Notes: generated from the letters alone by a model not told the origin. A stretch of 45,474 nt of DNA from Candidatus Metaruminococcus caecorum (GCA_904420045.1 CAJFTY010000038.1:1-45474), one strand, 5' to 3'; positions 16,112-24,232 are shown, counted from the first letter of the stretch. A program made the numbers and translations.

Positions 16112-17317
16112 TCATCGCGCAGGGGTGGAGGCTGCGGCTTTCTGAGAACTTGTTCCTCCCCCAGCCGAAGGGTGGGAGGTTGTGCCCGAAGCAGCGTCGG
16201 AGCTGGTATTGGAGCTTGCTCCTGTCCCCGGGGAGACCCCTTTGCTCTGGGAGGTTCCCCCAGAGGTGTCCGGAAGCTTTTTGGATTTCTGGTAGGCCGC
16301 CGTCCAGGGGTCTAAAAAGGCGTATTTTCGGGTGGACTCCTTGGTCTCGGCGTTTCGCACCACCGGAGAAGTGTGCTTTTGCAGGAGACTGACGATGTTG
16401 TACACGTCCACCCAGATTTCGTTGTTGCCCTCCTTTTGGGATTCGTCAAAAATCAGCTGCATGCCGAAGTGCAGGTGGGGGATGGTCATGCCGTTGACAT
16501 TTTCGCTGTCCGAATATCCTGTCATGCCCAGGTATCCGATCACGTCCCCGGCGTTTACGATCTGGCCTTCTTTTAACCCTTCGGCAAAGGGGCGGTTTTT
16601 ACGCAGGTGAGCATAATAATAGTACCGTTTTTTGTCAAAGCTGCGGATACCGATCCGCCAGCCGCCGTATTTGTTCCAGCCCGCTACCTCCACCACGCCG
16701 GACTCCACCGCCACAATGGGGGTTCCAATCCCTCCGATCAGGTCGTTGCCCAGATGCCTGCGCTTATAGCCGTAAGAGCGGGAGTTCCCGAAATCGTCGT
16801 AGTGGGAATAGGCGTAGCCGTAGGCCACCGGCGAGTAGGCCTTTAGTCCATAGCGGGTTTCCATCACAAGTTCACCTTCTCCCACAGGGAGGGTGGAGAT
16901 CTGATAGTTTCCCACCATTCCCCCCAGTACAGCGTCGTAGGCGTTGTAGTAATAGGAGTAGTATTTCATGTCCGCGGTGAGCTCCTCCACGGTTTTGCCC
17001 TGGGCCCGCTGCTCCAAAAACGCGTCCATATCCTTCGGCTTGTAGCGGGACCAGGTTCCGCCGTACTTGGCGGCCAGATACGCCAGCGTCTGCACCCAGG
17101 GGGCGGGTTTGTTTTCCTGGTTCCCTTTGATGTCGGCGTTCAGGGCTTTTTCCAGGGCGGAGTAGGGGACGCCGAACTCCACCCACTTGATATAGCCGTC
17201 CTGGGATTTGGCCCGGGCGGAAAGACCGACAAAATTCACGCCGATTCCGACGCAAAGCAAAATCACCGCCATGAAAAAGGCGGCGGTTTTGGTGGATTTA
17301 CTCAGTTTGCGCAACAA
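16112..17317 (-). CDS. Membrane-anchored M23 metallopeptidase
   Basis: A peptidoglycan endopeptidase of the LytM/M23 type, about 401 residues. An N-terminal membrane anchor (about 12-30) is followed by an unassigned extracellular domain beginning YIKWVEFGVPYSALEKAL. The M23 domain holds all zinc ligands: HLGND (near 188), the third histidine region YYYAHLR, and HLHFG (near 280). The C-terminus (about 345-401) is a Ser/Thr/Gly-rich tail suited to lying in the cell wall. The start is a TTG at 17317 (or the adjacent TTG at 17314), 6-9 nt after GGAGG; this site lies inside a terminator-like stem. The role may be in growth or sporulation; the sequence does not decide. Confidence 0.85.
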   Translation of the reverse strand: MLRKLSKSTKTAAFFMAVILLCVGIGVNFVGLSARAKSQDGYIKWVEFGVPYSALEKALNADIKGNQENKPAPWVQTLAYLAAKYGGTWSRYKPKDMDAFLEQRAQGKTVEELTADMKYYSYYYNAYDAVLGGMVGNYQISTLPVGEGELVMETRYGLKAYSPVAYGYAYSHYDDFGNSRSYGYKRRHLGNDLIGGIGTPIVAVESGVVEVAGWNKYGGWRIGIRSFDKKRYYYYAHLRKNRPFAEGLKEGQIVNAGDVIGYLGMTGYSDSENVNGMTIPHLHFGMQLIFDESQKEGNNEIWVDVYNIVSLLQKHTSPVVRNAETKESTRKYAFLDPWTAAYQKSKKLPDTSGGTSQSKGVSPGTGASSNTSSDAASGTTSHPSAGGGTSSQKAAASTPAR

Positions 17318-17384
17318 AAAACACCTCCGAACGCGTGTGGCAGACAAGCAGGTCTACCCTATCTATATTCGCGTTCGAAGGTGT
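17315..17384 (-). terminator. Terminator-like stem overlapping the M23 ribosome binding site
   Basis: On the minus strand, ACACCTTCGAACGCG (17370-17384) pairs at 14 of 15 positions with CGCGTTCGGAGGTGT (17321-17335) and is followed by TTTTT. As RNA the odd pair is a C-A mismatch. The 3' arm contains the GGAGG of the M23 gene, and the T-run leads straight into its TTG start. It can end the AEC transporter transcript and also hide the start site of the next gene. Confidence 0.6.
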
Positions 17385-17396
17385 TCATTCAGGATT

Positions 17397-18323
17397 TTAA
17401 AAGAGAAGTCCCGCAATCCCCATCAGCAGTGGGATGGTGGCCAGGGAAAACACCGTGGTGATGGCGATCAGCTTGGAGGCGTGCTGGGAATCCAGGCTGT
17501 ACCGGTTTGCAAACAGTACGGTGCTGGCGGCGGCGGGGCAGGCGGTTCCAATAAGGTTGACCATCCGAACGGTGGGATCGCAGGGGATCAAAGCCAGCGC
17601 CGCCAGCATCAGCCCAGGGACAACTACCAGCCGCAGCAGCGAGACATAATAAAGCCGCCAGCCTTTAAAAGCAGAAAAGATGTTCATCTGGGCGATGGAC
17701 ACACCGGTGACGATCATGGCCAGCGGCGTGTTCAAATCGCTGATGTAGGAAATTGCGCTGGAAATAGGCCCCGGCAGGGGAAGTCCGGTGAAAAACAGCA
17801 AAAGGCCCACGAATACGCTGATCACCGTGGGGGAGGTAAACACCTTCAGCGCGCTTTTGAGGCTGCGCTCCCCCGATAGCATGAACACGCCCTGGGTCCA
17901 GGACAACAGGTTAAACACCGTCAGGTAGGCCCCCGCGTAAAACACCCCGTCGCCCCCCAGCACCGCGGAAATCAGCGGAATGGCCATAAACCCGCAGTTG
18001 GAATAGATGGCGGCAAACCGCTCCAGAGGCAGCCGGGGATCGCCGGGCTTTCCCCGCAGCAGCAGGTAGGCTGCGGCGATGCCGATCAGATGGCTGATCC
18101 CCGCCAGCAGAAAGGCCCACAAAAGCCCTTGGGCCAAGGCGGCGTCAAAGGGCTTTTGATAGCTGTTTACAATCAGCGCCGGCGTGACCACGCTGAGCAG
18201 AAAATTCGACAGTTGGCGGTTGCCGTGCTTGGAGATCAGCTTGATCCGGTAACAAAAAATTCCCACTGCGATCAGCAGGAACATGATGAGCACCTGGTTG
18301 AATACATTCGCCGCAAGTTCCAT
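17397..18323 (-). CDS. AEC (auxin efflux carrier) family transporter
   Basis: A 308-residue integral membrane protein of the AEC family of secondary transporters, whose bacterial members often export or take up small organic acids such as malate. About ten hydrophobic segments are visible, arranged as two five-helix halves. The first half contains LLSVVTPALIVNSYQ and the second GTACPAAASTVLFANRY. Both halves show the family's proline/asparagine-rich crossover regions. The start at 18323 (MELAANVF) is chosen because AGAGGGG precedes it and an upstream frame extension is not protein-like. No substrate is indicated by neighbours. Confidence 0.87.
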   Translation of the reverse strand: MELAANVFNQVLIMFLLIAVGIFCYRIKLISKHGNRQLSNFLLSVVTPALIVNSYQKPFDAALAQGLLWAFLLAGISHLIGIAAAYLLLRGKPGDPRLPLERFAAIYSNCGFMAIPLISAVLGGDGVFYAGAYLTVFNLLSWTQGVFMLSGERSLKSALKVFTSPTVISVFVGLLLFFTGLPLPGPISSAISYISDLNTPLAMIVTGVSIAQMNIFSAFKGWRLYYVSLLRLVVVPGLMLAALALIPCDPTVRMVNLIGTACPAAASTVLFANRYSLDSQHASKLIAITTVFSLATIPLLMGIAGLLF

Positions 18324-18415
18324 GAAACTGTTTACCCCTCTAACGATCCAGAAAATCCCGCGGACTGTTCCCGCGCGCCAATACACTGCCCGCAACGCGG
18401 ACATACCAATGTTTT

Positions 18416-18443
18416 ATTATAGGCCGATTTTCAGAAAAAGCAA
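18416..18443 (-). promoter_or_regulatory. Promoter of the AEC transporter gene
   Basis: On the minus strand: TTGCTT (18438-18443), 16-nt spacer and TATAAT (18416-18421). It is arranged back to back with the rpe promoter. Confidence 0.6.
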
Positions 18444-18450
18444 GATTTTA

Positions 18451-18479
18451 TTGACGTTTTTCGGGGAATAGGATACAAT
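18451..18479 (+). promoter_or_regulatory. Promoter of rpe
   Basis: TTGACG (18451-18456), 17-nt spacer and TACAAT (18474-18479): five of six matches in each box, 51 nt upstream of the rpe start. Confidence 0.8.
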
Positions 18480-18529
18480 AAAAACAGTTATGTCCATATT
18501 TTGCGAACTCTGATGAGGAGGAATTTTCA

Positions 18530-19183
18530 TTGATCCTCGTATCTCCGTCGCTGCTGGCCAGCGATTTTTCCAACCTGGAACGGGAAATGGCCCGCATGGA
18601 ACAAGCGGGCGCGGACTGGCTGCACCTGGATGTGATGGACGGGCATTTTGTTCCCAACCTGACCTTCGGGGCGCCGGTAATCAAGTGCCTGCGGGAAAAA
18701 TCGGGCCTTGTGTTCGACGTGCATCTGATGATTTCGGACCCGCTTCTGTATGTGGATGACTTCGTGGACGCGGGAGCGGACATTTTGACGTTTCATCTGG
18801 AAAGCGGTTCCGACTGTGAAAAGACCATACAAAAAATAAAAAGCCGCGGTGTGAAAGCCGGGCTTTCTATAAAACCGGATACGCCGGTGGAGAAGCTTTT
18901 TCCCTTTGCGTCCCAGTTGGACATGGCGCTGATTATGACGGTGGAGCCAGGCTTTGGCGGCCAGTCGTTTATGCCGGACATGCTTTCCAAGGTGGAAAAG
19001 CTTCGGGAATATTGCAATCATACGGGCAACACTATGAATATCCAGGTGGACGGCGGAATTGCGGCGCCCACCGCGCCTTTGGCGGTCAAGGCGGGGGCGG
19101 ATGTGCTGGTGGCGGGCTCCTATGTGTTTGGGGCTTCTGATCCGGCGCAGGCGATCCAAACCTTAAAACAGGCGGGGAACTAA
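18530..19183 (+). CDS. rpe: Ribulose-phosphate 3-epimerase
   Basis: Interconverts ribulose-5-phosphate and xylulose-5-phosphate in the pentose phosphate pathway. The 217-residue TIM barrel shows all family blocks: SPSLLASDFSNL at the N-terminus, WLHLDVMDGHFVPN with metal-binding His and Asp, FDVHLMI, MTVEPGFGGQSFM, and NIQVDGGI with ADVLVAGSYVFG for phosphate binding. The start is a TTG at 18530 with GAGGAGG 8 nt upstream; it matches the usual family N-terminus. The gene has its own promoter and converges on the mecA-like gene with only 11 nt between the ends, without a clear terminator. Confidence 0.96.
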   Translation: MILVSPSLLASDFSNLEREMARMEQAGADWLHLDVMDGHFVPNLTFGAPVIKCLREKSGLVFDVHLMISDPLLYVDDFVDAGADILTFHLESGSDCEKTIQKIKSRGVKAGLSIKPDTPVEKLFPFASQLDMALIMTVEPGFGGQSFMPDMLSKVEKLREYCNHTGNTMNIQVDGGIAAPTAPLAVKAGADVLVAGSYVFGASDPAQAIQTLKQAGN

Positions 19184-19194
19184 ACGCGCCGGCG

Positions 19195-19785
19195 TCAGCG
19201 GCACAGGTGTTCCACCATGGTTTCAATGGCGGTGTTTTCAATCAGGGGCTTGGCGTGTTCCTTGATAAACGAGCATTTGACGGTGCCCTTCCCCAGAACT
19301 TCCCCATATTCGCCCACCAAAGCGGCGATTTTTCCGTCCAGTTTAAAATAGGAATAGATCATCAGGATATACGCCTGGTCCAGCAGATAGATCGAGCTTT
19401 TTAACACCAGATGGCTGTACTGGCGAAACAGCTTGTCGCAGACGGTGATTAGCTCCTCCACATCCTGGAAGCGAAAGATGAGCGGTGTGTTAAAGCTTCC
19501 CCGGTAGCGCTTGGGTTTTTGGGCGGGCGCTTTGACCTGGCTTTCCAGCACGCTGATGTATAAAATACAGCCTCCCTCGCAGTGGGGGAACGCTTCGATA
19601 AACAACTTGCCCCCAGACAGGTCCACCTGGGTCTCCTGGCGCACTTTATGCAGCAGGGCGACGATGGCCCGCTTGGTGCCGGGATCCTTGTAGTCCATCT
19701 GGTCGTAGGTGATCGCCAGGTCCTGCATATCGTGGACCGACAACAGGATTTTGACCGTTTGCCGGTCGATCAACTCAATTTTCAA
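19195..19785 (-). CDS. MecA-family adaptor protein
   Basis: MecA/YpbH proteins are adaptors that bring substrates to the ClpC-ClpP protease. This 196-residue protein has the two expected parts: an N-terminal domain (KIELIDRQTVKILLSVHDM) and a C-terminal domain (about 105-196) with FRFQDVEELITVCDKL and YLLDQAYILMIY. The middle block FIEAFPHCEGGCILYIS is diagnostic. The start is taken as TTG at 19785, giving MKIELID, because GGAG lies 9 nt upstream and MecA proteins usually begin this way; a TTG at 19800 is the alternative. It is transcribed divergently from the Rnf-like cluster. The substrate is unknown. Confidence 0.85.
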   Translation of the reverse strand: MKIELIDRQTVKILLSVHDMQDLAITYDQMDYKDPGTKRAIVALLHKVRQETQVDLSGGKLFIEAFPHCEGGCILYISVLESQVKAPAQKPKRYRGSFNTPLIFRFQDVEELITVCDKLFRQYSHLVLKSSIYLLDQAYILMIYSYFKLDGKIAALVGEYGEVLGKGTVKCSFIKEHAKPLIENTAIETMVEHLCR

Positions 19786-19931
19786 TGGAATCAACTCCAA
19801 CGATGGTGAATTTGCCAGCCACTACCAGTATATGTGCGCCCGGCGGACGGGGGCATTTCTTCCCCGATGGGGCGAAAAATACGGGAAACCGGGGCCAACG
19901 CTCCGGTAAAACAGAAAAGTAGGTGATCTTA

Positions 19932-20963
19932 ATGGGCGATACTGTGCGGATCGGAAAGGCCAAGCGCAAAAAAGTACTGAGCGAAGCCGACCGGACCAGA
20001 CGTTCCAAACACATTGATTTAATTGTGACGCTGATCCCGGTGGCGCTTATGGCGGTGTATTACTACGGGATACGGGTCTTGATTTTGGCCGCATGTGCCA
20101 TTATATTCAGTGTGCTCAGCGATTATTTGTGCCTGCGGCTATGCGGGGATAGAAAATGGCAGTCCTACGACTTTTCCTCGGTGATTTCCCCCTTGATTTT
20201 GGTGCTGATCTTGCCGGCCAGTATCCCTTATTGGCTGGCGGTCGTCGGTGTTTTGATCGCGACATTTGTGGCCAAGTATCCCTTTGGCGGGTATGGGAAA
20301 AATATTTTTAATCCCGCGGCGGTAGCTTTTGCCGTGCTGGCGCTGGGATGGCCGGATAAAGTGCTTTCCTATCCTCAGCCATTCGATAACCTGGGCGTTT
20401 CGTTTACCGTAGGAGGCAGCTTGACAAACGGCGTGGCGTACAGGCTCCAGCTGGGCGGCGCGCCCGCTATCCCGGTGATGGACCGGCTGCTGGGAAACTT
20501 TGCAGGCCCTATGGGCGCTACCTGTATTCTGGTGTTGATGGCCTGCGGCCTATACCTGCTGGTGCGCCGCACCATTTCCTGGCAGGTGGTAACCGGCACC
20601 CTTGGTTCCGCGGCGGCTATGGCGTTTTTGTTCCCCCGGGTGTCGGTGAGCCGGGTGGACTCAGTGGTCTTTGAACTGATCGCGGGCGTTTTGGTGTTCG
20701 GCGCAGTGTTTATGGCGTCTGACCCGGTGACATCGCCCAAAACCGGTTGGGGCAAGGCGCTGTACGGAGTGCTGCTGGGCGTGCTGACCATGCTGTTCCG
20801 CTACTTTGGCAAGATGGAGATCACCTTTGTTTTTGCTCTGCTGCTGTGCAATGCAGTGGCTCCCAAATGCGATGAATACATGGCGCTTTTGATCCAAGCG
20901 GCGAAACGGGCGGCGCGCAGACTGGCAAAAAAGCCGTTGGCTCCCAAGACACAGGGGGAATAG
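19932..20963 (+). CDS. RnfD/NqrB-like membrane protein lacking the FMN-threonine motif
   Basis: A 343-residue polytopic protein clearly of the RnfD/NqrB fold, with DFSSVISPLILVLILPA (about 80-96), YPFGGYGKNIFNPAAVAF (about 116-133) and MDRLLGN (near 179) as matching blocks. In Rnf complexes RnfD carries FMN on the threonine of an S/TGAT motif just before the LLGN block. Here the equivalent region reads SLTNGVAYRLQLGGAP with no S/TGAT. A GPMGATC sequence occurs after LLGN, where ordinary RnfD has GxxGETS. The start is ATG at 19932, 5 nt after AGGTGA; a GTG at 19923 overlaps that site. It is the first gene of a D-E-A cluster without rnfB, C or G. Confidence 0.88.
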   Translation: MGDTVRIGKAKRKKVLSEADRTRRSKHIDLIVTLIPVALMAVYYYGIRVLILAACAIIFSVLSDYLCLRLCGDRKWQSYDFSSVISPLILVLILPASIPYWLAVVGVLIATFVAKYPFGGYGKNIFNPAAVAFAVLALGWPDKVLSYPQPFDNLGVSFTVGGSLTNGVAYRLQLGGAPAIPVMDRLLGNFAGPMGATCILVLMACGLYLLVRRTISWQVVTGTLGSAAAMAFLFPRVSVSRVDSVVFELIAGVLVFGAVFMASDPVTSPKTGWGKALYGVLLGVLTMLFRYFGKMEITFVFALLLCNAVAPKCDEYMALLIQAAKRAARRLAKKPLAPKTQGE

Positions 20964-21041
20964 AGACGGAGCAAACAGGGCCGTTTGCGGCAAGTACGGC
21001 AAATTTTCCCAGCTTTCGAAAGAAAGGGATGGTCACAAAAC

Positions 21042-21686
21042 ATGAGAACGTTTTACCAAAAACACAAAAAGACCCTCAGCCTGTTTGACGGCTTTTTTCT
21101 CAATAACACGGTGTTGGAGCGGGGGCTTGTCATCGCCCCCATCATCGTGGCGGGGAACACCATGAAAAACGCAGTAATGCTCAGCATTGCCTTTGTCATC
21201 ATCACGTTTATCACAGTGTTCGTCTCCTCGTTTATCCCCAAAAAGTTTCCCTACACCATCCGGGCAATTCTGCACACGGTGCTGGCGGCGATTGTGTTCA
21301 TACCAGTGTCCATTCTTCTGCAAAACTTTTTCCCGGAGGCGGTGTACAAGACGGGGATCTTTTTGCCGCTGCTGGTGACCAACTCTCTGATCGTGTCGAA
21401 AAGCGAATCCCGCTTTTTCAAAAAGACCCGGGGAAAAATGGCGGTGGATCTTATAAGCCATGTCCTGGGCTTTATGCTGGTGGCCTGCCTGGTGGGCGCC
21501 CTGCGGGAAATTCTTGGAAACGGAACCTTCTGGGGCAATTCCCTGGGGATGAGCGAGACCGCCCCCGCGCTGATGTTCCCCTTTGCGGGCTTTATCATCC
21601 TGGGCTTTCTGGCGGCGGCGCTGCAAAAATTCCGGCGCTATTTAAACCAGGAACCCAAGCGGGAACCGGAAGCGTCCAACGAATAA
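21042..21686 (+). CDS. RnfE/NqrD-like membrane protein without cluster cysteines
   Basis: A 214-residue protein with about six membrane helices. It is recognisable as RnfE by SFIPKKFPYTIRAI (about 63-76), GIFLPLLVTNS (about 105-115) and GALREILGNGTFWG. In ordinary RnfE/NqrD, the first helix has LGLCP and the middle has VNCI, whose cysteines bind an intramembrane 2Fe-2S cluster together with RnfA. Here these align with VIAP (Ala32) and TNSL (Ser115). The only cysteine (in LVACLVGAL) is elsewhere. A charged tail (EPKREPEASNE) ends the protein. The ATG at 21042 follows GAAAGGG; the gap from the rnfD-like gene is 78 nt. Confidence 0.88.
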   Translation: MRTFYQKHKKTLSLFDGFFLNNTVLERGLVIAPIIVAGNTMKNAVMLSIAFVIITFITVFVSSFIPKKFPYTIRAILHTVLAAIVFIPVSILLQNFFPEAVYKTGIFLPLLVTNSLIVSKSESRFFKKTRGKMAVDLISHVLGFMLVACLVGALREILGNGTFWGNSLGMSETAPALMFPFAGFIILGFLAAALQKFRRYLNQEPKREPEASNE

Positions 21687-21862
21687 CCATTCGGTACCGA
21701 GCTCCCTGGCTGAGTAGGCTCCCTGAAAAATGGGCATGCTGAAGGTGCGGATGACATCTGCGCCGGAAGATACAAACCAGCCGCAGACAGAAGTTGTTTT
21801 TTAACTCTGACAGAAAGGAAGCAATTTTTCACCTGTTGTGTGATAAAATGCGTGGTGATCCC

Positions 21863-22480
21863 ATGAGTGAAGTATTTGCAAGCATCGCCGGTTTTGCCGG
21901 GGATTATGTGGCCTTCGCGCTGATCGCAATGTTTTTGGAAAACACCATCCTGACCCGGGCGCTGGGAACTTCCACCTCCCTGCTGATTATCCGAAAAGGA
22001 TTCCCATTGGTTCTGTTTTCGGTGATCCTGACGGTGATTACAACCTTGTCCTCGGTTTTGGTGTTTTTGGTCAATCCCCTGTTAAAAAACGTAGCGTACA
22101 GCTATTCGGTCACGCCGCTGCTGTTTGTCCTGATGATCTCCCTGGTTTATGTGGCGGTGCTGCTGATTACCAATTCCTGTTTTTCCAAACACCGGCAGAA
22201 AATTCTGCCCATGGTGCATTTGTCCGCGTTTAACTGCGCGGTGCTGGGAGCACTGCTGCTGGGAAGCCAGTCCAACATGAATTTCGCGTCGTTTTTGGGC
22301 TTCGGCCTTGGGACGGGTCTTGGGTTTGCGCTGGCCACCTTTTTGCTGAGCATCGCCTATGACCGGCTGTACAGCGACCGGGTCCCCAAAGCGTTCCGGG
22401 GATTCCCCGCCATGCTCATCTACATCGGGATCCTGTCCCTGTCCTTCTACGGCCTGATTGGACATGAAATTTCATTTTAA
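21863..22480 (+). CDS. RnfA/NqrE-like membrane protein with one of two cluster cysteines
   Basis: A 205-residue six-helix protein of the RnfA/NqrE family; the C-terminal VPKAFRGFPAMLIYIGI block is diagnostic. Family members have a first cysteine in GICPFLG and a second in NCAVLG. Here the first region reads LGTSTSLL (Ser37), while the second is kept as FNCAVLGALLL (Cys125). It follows the RnfE-like gene after 176 nt, with no gene seen between. The start is uncertain: ATGs at 21848 and 21863 lack a strong ribosome binding site, and AGAAAGGA (about 21812) suggests a longer form starting at a non-ATG codon near 21823-21832. Confidence 0.85.
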   Translation: MSEVFASIAGFAGDYVAFALIAMFLENTILTRALGTSTSLLIIRKGFPLVLFSVILTVITTLSSVLVFLVNPLLKNVAYSYSVTPLLFVLMISLVYVAVLLITNSCFSKHRQKILPMVHLSAFNCAVLGALLLGSQSNMNFASFLGFGLGTGLGFALATFLLSIAYDRLYSDRVPKAFRGFPAMLIYIGILSLSFYGLIGHEISF

Positions 22481-22525
22481 CGGCGTATCGAGAACAATCT
22501 GAGTAAAACTGGGAGTGAGTAAGCT

Positions 22526-23722
22526 GTGGCGCGTAAACGGAAAATTCATCGTGGAAAAGTAAAACGAAACAGACCCAAGGGCTTTGGCCGACGCAGGAAG
22601 AAAAGCCGCGCGGGCGCTGTCATCTTTGTCCTTGTGATCATTGCTCTGGTCATTGGCGCCTACTGCGCCGCAGGTCCGCTGATGAACCTGCTGTCTGGGA
22701 GCAACCCGGAGGACGGCGCCAGCTCCCAGCTTTCATCCGCCCCGGCAGAAGGGACCTCCTCCCGGGAGGGCACATCTTCTCAGAATGCCAGTTCCAACAC
22801 GGCGGCGGAAACGTCCGGCCGGGTCAAGACGATGCCTGCTGGCAACCTGACCGATTTAAACAAGGTGAAGTCCTTTGCGGTCGAGGCCAAGCAGGAGGGC
22901 TACACCGCCGTGTCGGTGGAGCTGAAAAACAGCGAGGGCGGTCTTTTGTACAACTCCGCTTCCCAGCGGGCCAAGAAATACGGCGCGGTCAAAAATAAAA
23001 ATGTCTCGTTGTCCGAAGTGGCCAAAACGATCCAGGATGCGGGCCTTGCCCCGGTGGCAAAGCTCCACATGTTCAAAGACAAAACGGCCGCCAACCGGGA
23101 GTACGACAACACCTTTAAGATCAAAGGGGAAAACAGCACCTGGTGGGACAATTCGCCCTCCAAGGGCGGAAAGCCTTGGCTCAATCCCTATAAGGACGAG
23201 GCGGTGAACTATCTGCTGGAAATCATCGGGGAGACGATGGACGCAGGATTCAGCCAAGTGGTGCTGGATTCGGTGCAGTTCCCCGACGTGCGCAACACCT
23301 CGATCATCGAATTCCCCAGCGGGGCAAATAAGGACACTCACCAGCAGAAGCTGGCGGAGTTTATTGAAAAGGCCCAGAATCTGGCGGCTGAGAAAAAATG
23401 CTCGGTGACGGTTGCTTACAACACGCTGTCCATTTTGGGTAAAAAAGACAACATCTATTTTGGTAATCCTCTGAAGCTTAACGCCAAAAGTATTTCGCCC
23501 ATCATCCAGATTTCCCAGTTCGGGAACACGCTGGACTTTGGCGGCAAAAAGGTGGAGGCGCCCAAAGAACACCCGGCCGAAGCGGTGACTGCCCTGATCG
23601 AGGGGATCCGCGCCCAGGCCCCCGATGCACAGATCATCCCGATTCTCAGTTCCGACGCAAAGACGGACGAAATCCGCAATGCGCTGACCCAGGCGGGGAT
23701 CAAAGAGATTGTAGAGCAATAG
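22526..23722 (+). CDS. Membrane-anchored glycoside-hydrolase-like protein (DUF4015)
   Basis: A 398-residue protein of the DUF4015 'putative glycoside hydrolase' family with an (alpha/beta)8-type catalytic fold. A strongly basic cytosolic N-terminus (1-28) is followed by one membrane helix (about 29-50), a Ser/Thr-rich linker (about 58-97) and the extracellular domain. That domain shows GYTAVSVELKNSEGGLLY, LNPYKDEAVNYLLEI and FSQVVLDSVQFPDV, which carry the likely acidic active-site residues. The start is GTG at 22526 with GGGAGTGAG upstream. It is 45 nt after the RnfA-like gene and probably co-transcribed. The polysaccharide target is unknown. A terminator follows. Confidence 0.8.
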   Translation: MARKRKIHRGKVKRNRPKGFGRRRKKSRAGAVIFVLVIIALVIGAYCAAGPLMNLLSGSNPEDGASSQLSSAPAEGTSSREGTSSQNASSNTAAETSGRVKTMPAGNLTDLNKVKSFAVEAKQEGYTAVSVELKNSEGGLLYNSASQRAKKYGAVKNKNVSLSEVAKTIQDAGLAPVAKLHMFKDKTAANREYDNTFKIKGENSTWWDNSPSKGGKPWLNPYKDEAVNYLLEIIGETMDAGFSQVVLDSVQFPDVRNTSIIEFPSGANKDTHQQKLAEFIEKAQNLAAEKKCSVTVAYNTLSILGKKDNIYFGNPLKLNAKSISPIIQISQFGNTLDFGGKKVEAPKEHPAEAVTALIEGIRAQAPDAQIIPILSSDAKTDEIRNALTQAGIKEIVEQ

Positions 23723-23731
23723 ACCCGACCG

Positions 23732-23770
23732 AAAAAAGAGCGTGCCCTCCACAGAGGACACGCTCTTTTT
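23732..23770. terminator. Bidirectional terminator
   Basis: AAAAAAGAGCGTG and CACGCTCTTTTT form a stem continued by CCT/AGG across one mismatch, loop CCACAG. It serves the glycoside-hydrolase-like gene (plus) and the MarR gene (minus). Confidence 0.9.
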
Positions 23771-23785
23771 CATCATCGGCATCGT

Positions 23786-24232
23786 TTAATCCTGGTCCCG
23801 GACGGGAGACTGAATCATCTCGGGATCCAGATTGTACGCCATACGCTTTAGAAAACTCCGAAACGCCTTTTGTTCTTCCTCCGAAAAGCCGGTGAGCGCC
23901 TGCGCTTCAATTTCGGCGAAGCGTTTTCCGATCTGGGATTGGGCCTCTTTGCCTTTGGGCGTCAGATAGACGTACAAAGAGCGCTTGTCCCCCAACTGGC
24001 TTTTGCGCAGAATCAGGCCCTTGGACTCCATGTTGTCCAGCAGCTTGGAGACCGTAGCGGGTTCGATGGCGCACCAATCCGCCAGATCCCGCTGAATGCA
24101 GCCTTTTTCTTCTTCTAAATAATATAGGATTTTGGGCTGGCCAGGCGACAGGCCCATGTCCTGCCAGGGGTGCACATCCTTAGCGTAAATGGTCCGCACC
24201 TTTTCAAACAGCAAATGAAATGGAAGTGACAT
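23786..24232 (-). CDS. MarR-family transcriptional regulator
   Basis: A 148-residue winged-helix regulator. The DNA-binding region contains GCIQRDLADWCAIEPATVSKLLDNMESKGLI in pieces typical of MarR helices 3-4, and the wing SQLGDKRSLYVYLTPKG. The N- and C-terminal helices form the dimer interface. GAGGGA precedes the ATG at 24232. No efflux or catabolic gene is adjacent in a divergent arrangement, so its targets are unknown; autoregulation is plausible because an inverted repeat overlaps its promoter. No redox-active cysteine typical of OhrR lies near the N-terminus; Cys appears in GCIQR and WCAIE. Confidence 0.88.
   Translation of the reverse strand: MSLPFHLLFEKVRTIYAKDVHPWQDMGLSPGQPKILYYLEEEKGCIQRDLADWCAIEPATVSKLLDNMESKGLILRKSQLGDKRSLYVYLTPKGKEAQSQIGKRFAEIEAQALTGFSEEEQKAFRSFLKRMAYNLDPEMIQSPVRDQD

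Noticed and set aside
20500-20530. MGAT in the RnfD-like protein as a flavin attachment site
   Set aside because: It lies after the LLGN block, where ordinary RnfD has GETS, and no Asp precedes it at the spacing of ApbE target motifs. It is kept as a caveat to the redox-loss finding.
21694-21710. GGTACCGAGCTC, identical to part of a common cloning-vector polylinker
   Set aside because: The match is only 12 nt and flanking bases do not continue the polylinker. It lies in an otherwise normal intergenic stretch, so coincidence is more likely than vector sequence.
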